From contig CAMOCC010000007.1 of NCBI GenBank assembly GCA_946610035.1, positions 1 to 58,282 of the forward strand: DNA of 58,282 bases. Reading direction: 5' to 3'. Both the position numbers and the translations under genes were made by a program. Within the stretch, counting starts at the first letter, position 1; every line of letters starts with the position of its first letter. Source of the DNA: an uncultured Verrucomicrobiota bacterium. GTDB taxonomy: Bacteria; Verrucomicrobiota; Kiritimatiellia; RFP12; UBA1067. The notes under the pieces are model-generated. The model ran no database searches, was not told the DNA's origin, and was given only the letters and a program-made list of their open reading frames with translations. Positions 50,772 to 58,282 of the stretch are shown here, piece by piece.

Positions 50772-53700
50772 TTACTCAATCGAAATCGGCACCGAGCCGA
50801 CCTTCTTGACCGTGGCCGTGCCATAGCCGACGCCGTCGACTACAACGCCAGCGACGTTGACCGTCACGGCTTTCGGCTTGCCGTTAACGAGCGAGTACGC
50901 CTTGAACGAGCCTTTGAACGAACCGTCCTTCGCCTTGTACGTCAGCTTCAGTGCGGCTGGATTCCCGCCGAGCTTCGCCTCGTCGACAGTTCCGTCTTTC
51001 GCCATCTGCACCTTCCCGGCTTTCGGCAGCGTCCAGCGCGTACCGTTTGCCGTCACCGCAACACCGTCCGGCATATACGGTAGGGCGCGCTGTCCCCAGC
51101 GCGCCGAAAACTCCTCGGCGTCAATGCGGAACCTCGCGCCCGCCTTGAGTGCGCCAGCCTTGCCGACGACCACGTCGCCCGGCAGCCCCTCGACAACCGC
51201 CGCGCCACCGCCGACCGGCAGCCAAAGCGTAAACGCAAGATTCATCTTCTTCGTCACTACGACTGGCACGCACAGCCATTCCTCGCCGACGAGCAGCTGG
51301 GTGTTCACCATGGCCTTCGTGCCGTTCGCGAGCGTAACGTACACCTTCGCCTTGCCCTTCTTGCCAATCGTCACAGACAGCATCTGGTAGGGTGCGCTCG
51401 CCGAGCGCGCCGCACCATCCTCACGCCACGCTACATTGATGACGCCGAGCCACTTCGAAAGAATCGCATTCGCCGCGTTCTGCTCGCCCTTGTCCTTCGA
51501 CGTGAAGAAGTTCCGCGCGCCGTCGATGAAGTACGAGCCGTAGGCGCCCTCCAGCCCTTCCGCGCCAAGCGTCACTTCGCAAGGTTCACCGCCGACAAGC
51601 CGAATCGTCGTCGGGCCGTCCACGGCAATCGCCGCCTTGCCCTTGTCGGCACCCTTGAGGGACTTCTTCTTGCCATCCAACCCGACGACCGTCGCCTTCA
51701 CCGCGGCAAGCCCAGTCTTCGCGTTCGCCTTCCCGATCTTCACCTGTATTGTGCCCTTCACAGCACCGCTCTTCTCGTCGTACAAGTAGCCGTTGTACTC
51801 GCTCGCCGCAGCCGTCGGCGCAACACCTTCTACACCATCAGGCCACAGCTCGTTTTGCGTCTTCTCCCAGACGGCGTAGAGCGTAACGACGTCGCCTGCC
51901 GTCGCCGTCAGGTTGTTCACAGACTGCTTGTCTGCGTATACAACAGCACCATCAGGAGTCAACGACCATCCAGCAAAGGCGTACATCTTGCGCGTGAACG
52001 CATTCGCGGAGAGCTTCTGCGCCGTGCCGTACACGAACGCCTGGTCGGCCATCGTGCCCACGCCGCCGTTGGCGTTAAAGCGTACCTTGTACGGATTAGC
52101 CGTCCAATTGGCGTACAGCGAGAACTCTCCTGTCGGCACGATTGCCATCGGCGTGGCTTTTGTTCCTGTGCCATTCTCGCCCGTGTACCATGCATCGAAG
52201 GTGTAGCCCGTGCGCTTTTCGGTTGGCGTCGGCAGTTCGCCGAACGGCTCGCCTGCAATCAGCATGAGATTCGTCGTCACGCCGTCAATCTCAAGTGAAA
52301 CATCATGGAACCGCGCGACAGTATTCCACCAGAACGGATCAGTTTCAATCGGCGCGTTGTAGTCGAACACTATTGTCGCACTATTGGTTATCACGACATT
52401 CTTCGGCGCGTCGTCCCGCACCTTGATGCGATAGCTGATGTGCCCTTCGCCGCAATGCGTCTCGGGATCGTTCGGCGGAAGGAACCCGGCGTACGGATCG
52501 GCGGGCCACGTCGTCTCATCTGAATTATCGACGATGCGCAAATACCAATGCGCAACACCCTGCATAGCGACGGCGCCATCGCCGTCAACTCCACCGCCAA
52601 GCGTCGTCCTCACATTGAAGTTCGTGCCGTTCATCTGCACTTCGCTTGCGCCACCGTTCGATCCGCTCAAGCCAAGGTCGATCTGGTTGCCGAACGACAC
52701 CTCGCCCATCTCGAACGTCGACCAGTCAAGCCACTCGCTAAGCGGGTTCGTGACGAACACCTCCTGCGCCGCCGCCGTCGCATTCGTCTTGTTCTCGAAG
52801 TAGATGGTGTAAGTCACCCACCCGCCCGGCTGCACATACCGCGCCTCGCCAGTTCCCTCCGGCCCCACCATCTCGTTGGGATCGCAGGACTTGGGAACTT
52901 TTGGTTTCTTCTGATCTTCTAGTTTCTTGTTCTTGTCTTCTTCGTTGCATTTACATTTAGAACCTGGCTTTCGTAATGCAGGATCAGATTGACTAGAAGC
53001 GGGGCAACGACACATTTTCTCGGAAACCAATGAGAAAATTTCCCTAAAGAGATAGGCATTCATATCATTACAACTCTCTATCTCATAACGTATAGCATCC
53101 ATAAGTCGACCCCATTCTGCAAGGGTAGAATCCGTACCAATGGCTTCTAACTTCAAAATGAACGCAGCCGCTTTTCCTATTGAATCAATAAGCGGCCTGG
53201 CTGGGCCTAGGGCTTTATCTCCATCCACAATACGCTTCGCCAATGCCCCTAATGTAGTGTTGGGGCTCGTCATGGCAACCTTGTTTGCCAAGCCCACGGC
53301 CTTATCGTATGCATCAACACTAGAGCTCACCATCCTGAGCACTTCCTTGACACCTTCAATACCATTCAATTCCATGCTTGAAAAACGATCCAAACTTTCC
53401 CGTAATTGACTTATGTCCTTTATCATATCATTGACACCCGTAATCGCATTGGCCGTTGCTGTCCCTACATCCTGCCCGTTTCTTACGTTCTCAAGAAAAG
53501 AGATTGAATCGCTCACAATGGAATCAATACCATTTATGAATTGTGCGCGAGTCGTACCAAAATTCTTGAATTCCATCATCTTTGCCATTGCCGAGAAAAA
53601 GTCAGAACCAGCGCCCATTATATTGCTAAGAAGATCAGAATTAACTCCAGCATCAGCCTTGGCCACTGCCCGTTCTAGGCAATGTATCTCATCAAGATAT

Positions 53701-56700
53701 TGTTGTAAATTGAATCGCAGACGTTCCACTAATTCATGGTCGTCTTTAGTAATGCATGCAGTACATGCACTTAGGAAGAGCTTACTATTTTCCTCATACA
53801 TCTCAAAATTTTTCTTATACAATTCTCTATGATTTTTGATTGCGGTCTTACCATTCTTTACCGCATTAATGTTATCGATCAAATCTGACCAAAACGAACC
53901 CTTCAGTACGGCACTTTTCCTTCTTCCATTTCTCTCATTCCCTTCAGACTCATTGAGAATACTTTTATTGCCGACGCACTTCTCGAACACCATATTTGGC
54001 GAAGAACCAGGAACCAAGGTCAAATTCGTAACACAATAGCGCGCTTCGTCGCCCATGACCGTAATCAGCGTGTAGTCTCCTGGCACGACGTCGGATACCG
54101 AGAATCCCCCTTCAACATCGAGACCTTCAAAAAACACATGACCATCGGGGCAAAACACTAGAACTCCTCCACGTTCATTCTCCGCAAAATCGACAAAATA
54201 CCCGTTGAAAGAACAAGCGTCATGCAGTTCCACATCAATAACATCACCTTCCAATTTCGGCAATGATACGGCCATTCTACAAAGTCTTCCCAGAGACGAC
54301 CGAACTTCAAGCGTATACATACCTTCGGGAAGACCGCGGAACTGCACATAGCCATCAGTAATCATCACAGATCCGTACACAGTATCGTCCGATTCTTTCA
54401 CAGCTGTCGCACTGATGGTTTCTCCCTCGTTCAGATTTGTGATAGCCACATAGAAAGACAGACTATTTTCGACAACAATCATTTTGCCGCCAATATCACT
54501 GTTCATTACTACAAATTCATCTACACCGTCCACAATAACGGAATCAGCTGATTCAAATCTGTAAACACCATTGGTTATGCCAGTCATATAAAAGAATCCA
54601 TTCCTGTCCGTAACAGCACTGGAGAAGATGCCTTCCGCGCTTTCACTGGCAACAATATGCACACCAACACCATCGCATGGTTCACCATAAGTGTTTACTG
54701 CAAATCCGGTGACAATTAATGTATCAGGATTCTGCGACACCAACTGTGCTATGTTCCCCACAATAGAATAGTCCGTGGCATCCACCCCTAAGCGGGACAA
54801 TCTTCTCACAGTCTTGCGCACCAGAACTGTGTCACAATCTTTAATACCGTAAGTCTGCCCATCTCCCATACGCAGGCGGACATTGTTTGTAGCCCCAGCT
54901 TTCATAAGGAACTCAAAGCGCCGCACCTCGCCAGGCAACAACATATCCGCGTTTTCACTACCACCGACGCCGAAGAATCGCAATACCTCACGCCAAGTCT
55001 CGTCTCCCGTATATCGCAGTTTACACGGCTCATCAGCAATCACTTCGAATATCGGCAATGTACCGCTCTTATCCCCTGAGTTTCCATATTCCACATAGCA
55101 GGCCACCACTCGACCTTCCCGAACAGAATCAGGTACAATTAGCCGCGCCCATATGTTTTCCTTTCTTCCACCAGAAGAAACAAGGACCTTCCCCACCACT
55201 ACACTATCAATGGAAATCTGCATCTCCGAGCCAGCGACAAGCCCCTCGCCATCAACTTCAATAACAACCCTCTCCTTCGAAGTATAGGATACTCTTGTAG
55301 GAATAGACCCGCCAGAATCCAAGGACATCACAATATTCGCAACATTATCGAGACCTATACCATCAAGCGTTATAGATACAATTTCATCGGGCGGAATCGC
55401 ATTCGGCGATACGGAGAGGATCGCCAGGTCGCCGCTCTCGAATGACACAGAATAGTTCTGCCCGTCGGACTGCGCGGCGTCCATCACGAGATAGACCTCG
55501 GCCGTTCCTGCGGGGACATGGAAAATCGCCTCGCCCTTCTCCGTCGCCGTCATCGTACCGGACGCATAAGCACCCTGCGGCACGAAGCCAAGTCCATACG
55601 AAACCGACAAACCGGCAGGGACGCTCACGCGGGCGATCTGTCCCGTCGTTCCTGCGGGGAACGTGAACTTCACGACTGTGCTGCTTCCGGCGGAGAGAGT
55701 ACCCGATGCGCCGTCGGCATACGGCGTCGCCGCCACGGAGATTGCAACGCCCTGCACAGACGTCAAGACATTGTTCGTCGTGTTCAGCCCCTCCGGCACG
55801 TCGGAGCGGCGGTTGTTCGTGTTCACGCGCGCATACCACGTTCCTTCGGAAAGCGCGGGAATCGTAAACGTTCTGTTGACGTTCATGCTCATCTTGCGCT
55901 TGAGCGTGTAGGTGGTGAGAACCTCGCCCAGCTCGACGCTCTGCCCTGACGTCGAAATGAGGCTTACGGCATCATGCCATCCGCCGACGACATCTTCCGT
56001 TCCGAGGTTCTGGATAGTCCACGAGACCTTGACCTTGTCACCAACCTTGGCCTTTGTCTTGTCAACCGAAACGGCGGTCGGCACGATGTCGTACGGAGAC
56101 TCGTCCTCATCCCACAGCACTTCGTGTATGCCTATGTCTGGACAATTCCCATTCGCACTTGGCACACCGCTGTCCGTCACCTTACCCACATCGCGCCGCT
56201 CCAAGCCATAGTAGTCCTTCTCCGGCGCAACTGTTCCATCGCCCGCATCCACGCACGGCGAATTGGCGGCAATACGAAAATCGCCGTTAGCAGGATTGAC
56301 GAAAAGCGGATTCGCGTAGAAATTACCATCCTTACCGACTTTCGCAGCCGCGCGGTCACCTGTTCCTTCCGGATTCCAGAAACAGCAATTGGAGAACTTA
56401 CTGGACAACGTAGCCGAATAGAACTTAGTGTCGATTATATCTTGTGCAACATCAGCGAAGATACAGTTAGCAAATGTACCATTCCCCCACCGAACAGCAG
56501 TAGTAAGAGAACAGAACACGCAGTTGACAAAAGTCGATTTACCGCTTTGTGGCGCTGCTCCCATGGAGGCATCGGTGAATACAGAATTTTCTGCGATAAA
56601 GATACCGCCCGCGCCTCTCATGCAGTCGTACTGGCAATGCGCGACAGTAGAGTTCTTAAACCGCATGGTTCCTGCACATGGATATAACGCACCTTGATTG

Positions 56701-58280
56701 TTCACCGCGCTGCAATACAACACCTTGGCATATTCTATATTTGCAGTTCCATTGTTTTTAATCTGATGCCAATCGCCAGCCTGCGGCTCCGTCGCAATTC
56801 CGTCTCCGTTTGTGTCGCCGCCGTTGGCGTCATCCTTAATGGAAGTGAAGACGATGGGCAGCGCACGCGTGCCGACAGCCTGCAATGTGCCACCGCTGTT
56901 GACTGTAAGCGATTTTCCAGCGGCAAACTTCACGATCACGCCTGGCTCAATCGTAAGCGCCGCGCCATTAGAAATCGTAAGGTTATCCCGAACCACATAC
57001 AAGTCACCCGTGCGCCATGTTGCACTGGCGGAAACAGCACCGCTTACATAGTTCGTCTGAGCTGGGCGAATCTCCCAATGGGCATAAAGTGTAGCTGGCG
57101 AATCTGGAACTTTTGACGTCTCTGTGACGACATTTCCACCGTCCGCATCCGTAAACCATCCTGTGAAATTGTAGTATGGCCGCAACGGCGTCACTGGCAA
57201 TGTTCCGTATGTTCCACCCTTCTCAAAGTAATCAGCTGCAACTACATTGTCCTCCGACATAAACGATACCAATGTCGACGGCACGACAACGAACGCAACC
57301 GAATTCGAGTTGTTGGCATAGTTCGTCTCTCGAATCAGACGCGGCTCGTTAAGAACCCAAGTGGCGGTATATTCACCAGGAGCGAGATTCTGGAGGTTGG
57401 ACGGAAGCTTCGATTCGCTTGCCATGGCACGGTTCACAGCATGCTGTCCCGCGCCCCAACCTTCCGTCCATGTTTCCGGCACACCGCTGACATACAACGT
57501 ATTTGTATTGCATTCGATTGCAAGATCGCACCACTCTTCAAAACTTCCGTACGTGGAATAAATAGGTCTACCTGCTATGAAACGGGCACAGGCGTTCGTC
57601 GCGTTCATCTTATCCGCCAAGAAGAAAGCGGATTCCCAATTGCCTTTCTTGTAAAACACCAAATCATACGGCGCATCGGCATCTGCCGTAATCTCGCTTG
57701 CCGGCTTCACGGCATAACCGCGCCATGTTTCCGACCATTCGTCGTTATCGTCCGCGCGATAGATTATGGCGGCGGATTTCATCTTGTTGAAGGCATTGTT
57801 GCCAACAGTAGTCGGCGGATCGCCACGGAAATTCAGATAACGCAGACAAGGACAATTGCCAAATGCATAAGCGCCTATGCTCGCAATCCTATTTCCGAAT
57901 GTCACGCTGCCAAGCAGTGAAGACCCGTAGAAACACTGAACACCAATCGAGGTTACGGTATCTGGGAATACGAGCCTGGAGACTGCACACCGTGTGAAGC
58001 TCTGGTTGCCAATGCTACGAAGCGAGGAGCCGAACACGATGTTCGTCAGCGACACGCATCCCGCGAACGCCCCGTACTGCTCGTAGCCGTTGTCCCCGCT
58101 CGTGTCCGTGCTGTCGTTGCCGTGCCCGCCAATCCCGGTCAGCCCGTCCCCGAGCACAACCTCCCCGAGTGACGTGCAGAACGTGAACGACCCGCCGCCA
58201 ATCACTGACACTGAGTCGGGGATGACGACGCGCTTCAGCGACGAGCACGACTGGAACGCATACGGGTTAAAGCCCCTCAC
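50772..58280 (-). CDS. Giant secreted/surface multidomain protein (>=2502 aa, 5' truncated by window)
   Basis: N-terminal BspA-like LRR_5 repeats, InlB B-repeat/Flg_new-type modules ('GYTFDAWYTGENGTGTKA...LYANW'), beta-helix 'IEYAKVLYCSAV...', CARDB-like domain, 'SCDPNEMVGPEGTGEARYVQPGGWVTYTIYFENKTNA' (DUF7619-like), Lys/Gly-rich C-terminal domain. Confidence 0.8.
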   Translation of the reverse strand: MRGFNPYAFQSCSSLKRVVIPDSVSVIGGGSFTFCTSLGEVVLGDGLTGIGGHGNDSTDTSGDNGYEQYGAFAGCVSLTNIVFGSSLRSIGNQSFTRCAVSRLVFPDTVTSIGVQCFYGSSLLGSVTFGNRIASIGAYAFGNCPCLRYLNFRGDPPTTVGNNAFNKMKSAAIIYRADDNDEWSETWRGYAVKPASEITADADAPYDLVFYKKGNWESAFFLADKMNATNACARFIAGRPIYSTYGSFEEWCDLAIECNTNTLYVSGVPETWTEGWGAGQHAVNRAMASESKLPSNLQNLAPGEYTATWVLNEPRLIRETNYANNSNSVAFVVVPSTLVSFMSEDNVVAADYFEKGGTYGTLPVTPLRPYYNFTGWFTDADGGNVVTETSKVPDSPATLYAHWEIRPAQTNYVSGAVSASATWRTGDLYVVRDNLTISNGAALTIEPGVIVKFAAGKSLTVNSGGTLQAVGTRALPIVFTSIKDDANGGDTNGDGIATEPQAGDWHQIKNNGTANIEYAKVLYCSAVNNQGALYPCAGTMRFKNSTVAHCQYDCMRGAGGIFIAENSVFTDASMGAAPQSGKSTFVNCVFCSLTTAVRWGNGTFANCIFADVAQDIIDTKFYSATLSSKFSNCCFWNPEGTGDRAAAKVGKDGNFYANPLFVNPANGDFRIAANSPCVDAGDGTVAPEKDYYGLERRDVGKVTDSGVPSANGNCPDIGIHEVLWDEDESPYDIVPTAVSVDKTKAKVGDKVKVSWTIQNLGTEDVVGGWHDAVSLISTSGQSVELGEVLTTYTLKRKMSMNVNRTFTIPALSEGTWYARVNTNNRRSDVPEGLNTTNNVLTSVQGVAISVAATPYADGASGTLSAGSSTVVKFTFPAGTTGQIARVSVPAGLSVSYGLGFVPQGAYASGTMTATEKGEAIFHVPAGTAEVYLVMDAAQSDGQNYSVSFESGDLAILSVSPNAIPPDEIVSITLDGIGLDNVANIVMSLDSGGSIPTRVSYTSKERVVIEVDGEGLVAGSEMQISIDSVVVGKVLVSSGGRKENIWARLIVPDSVREGRVVACYVEYGNSGDKSGTLPIFEVIADEPCKLRYTGDETWREVLRFFGVGGSENADMLLPGEVRRFEFLMKAGATNNVRLRMGDGQTYGIKDCDTVLVRKTVRRLSRLGVDATDYSIVGNIAQLVSQNPDTLIVTGFAVNTYGEPCDGVGVHIVASESAEGIFSSAVTDRNGFFYMTGITNGVYRFESADSVIVDGVDEFVVMNSDIGGKMIVVENSLSFYVAITNLNEGETISATAVKESDDTVYGSVMITDGYVQFRGLPEGMYTLEVRSSLGRLCRMAVSLPKLEGDVIDVELHDACSFNGYFVDFAENERGGVLVFCPDGHVFFEGLDVEGGFSVSDVVPGDYTLITVMGDEARYCVTNLTLVPGSSPNMVFEKCVGNKSILNESEGNERNGRRKSAVLKGSFWSDLIDNINAVKNGKTAIKNHRELYKKNFEMYEENSKLFLSACTACITKDDHELVERLRFNLQQYLDEIHCLERAVAKADAGVNSDLLSNIMGAGSDFFSAMAKMMEFKNFGTTRAQFINGIDSIVSDSISFLENVRNGQDVGTATANAITGVNDMIKDISQLRESLDRFSSMELNGIEGVKEVLRMVSSSVDAYDKAVGLANKVAMTSPNTTLGALAKRIVDGDKALGPARPLIDSIGKAAAFILKLEAIGTDSTLAEWGRLMDAIRYEIESCNDMNAYLFREIFSLVSEKMCRCPASSQSDPALRKPGSKCKCNEEDKNKKLEDQKKPKVPKSCDPNEMVGPEGTGEARYVQPGGWVTYTIYFENKTNATAAAQEVFVTNPLSEWLDWSTFEMGEVSFGNQIDLGLSGSNGGASEVQMNGTNFNVRTTLGGGVDGDGAVAMQGVAHWYLRIVDNSDETTWPADPYAGFLPPNDPETHCGEGHISYRIKVRDDAPKNVVITNSATIVFDYNAPIETDPFWWNTVARFHDVSLEIDGVTTNLMLIAGEPFGELPTPTEKRTGYTFDAWYTGENGTGTKATPMAIVPTGEFSLYANWTANPYKVRFNANGGVGTMADQAFVYGTAQKLSANAFTRKMYAFAGWSLTPDGAVVYADKQSVNNLTATAGDVVTLYAVWEKTQNELWPDGVEGVAPTAAASEYNGYLYDEKSGAVKGTIQVKIGKANAKTGLAAVKATVVGLDGKKKSLKGADKGKAAIAVDGPTTIRLVGGEPCEVTLGAEGLEGAYGSYFIDGARNFFTSKDKGEQNAANAILSKWLGVINVAWREDGAARSASAPYQMLSVTIGKKGKAKVYVTLANGTKAMVNTQLLVGEEWLCVPVVVTKKMNLAFTLWLPVGGGAAVVEGLPGDVVVGKAGALKAGARFRIDAEEFSARWGQRALPYMPDGVAVTANGTRWTLPKAGKVQMAKDGTVDEAKLGGNPAALKLTYKAKDGSFKGSFKAYSLVNGKPKAVTVNVAGVVVDGVGYGTATVKKVGSVPISIE

Positions 58281-58282
58281 AG

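Overview
The window is a 58.3-kb, mostly high-GC bacterial chromosomal segment. I infer a PVC-type lineage, possibly Kiritimatiellota/Lentisphaerae-like, from gene content only. It holds about 30 genes. Groups seen: carbohydrate-active secreted enzymes (GH51, GH3, a two-module ~1400-aa hydrolase, a GDSL esterase, a vestigial GH20); a MoxR-ABC-DUF58-vWA operon; ferredoxin-NADP reductase/GltA-like (Nfn-type) genes; purA; a PHP phosphoesterase; a fused 2-oxoacid:ferredoxin oxidoreductase; an ECF sigma/anti-sigma/SUMF1 operon; hrpA; two sugar-isomerase-like TIM barrels; mnmA; tRNA-Arg(CCT); argH; mraY; truA; manC; and the C-terminal ~2500 aa of a giant surface protein that runs off the window. No CRISPR array, rRNA, transposase or retroelement was recognised. 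The most unusual content is the repeat biology. (1) Eight degenerate heptanucleotide tandem arrays in three sequence families occur; five are intergenic and three are embedded in open CDSs (GH3, the large hydrolase, HrpA). (2) Dispersed perfect hairpins with a GGA/TCC triloop occur in at least two sequence classes. (3) A ~540-bp patch at 21.77-22.29 kb is a mosaic of pieces of at least three other genes, including a ~181-bp copy of a locus 10.7 kb away and a relic of the giant protein's C-terminus. (4) A hairpin-dense noncoding island lies at 39.6-40.3 kb. Other observations include an in-frame nested secreted-protein start inside the anti-sigma ORF, a recurring extended -10 promoter (TGNTATAAT) often placed 7-9 nt before ATG (leaderless), and a low-GC insert inside the giant surface protein. 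All family assignments are by eye from motifs; no search was run.
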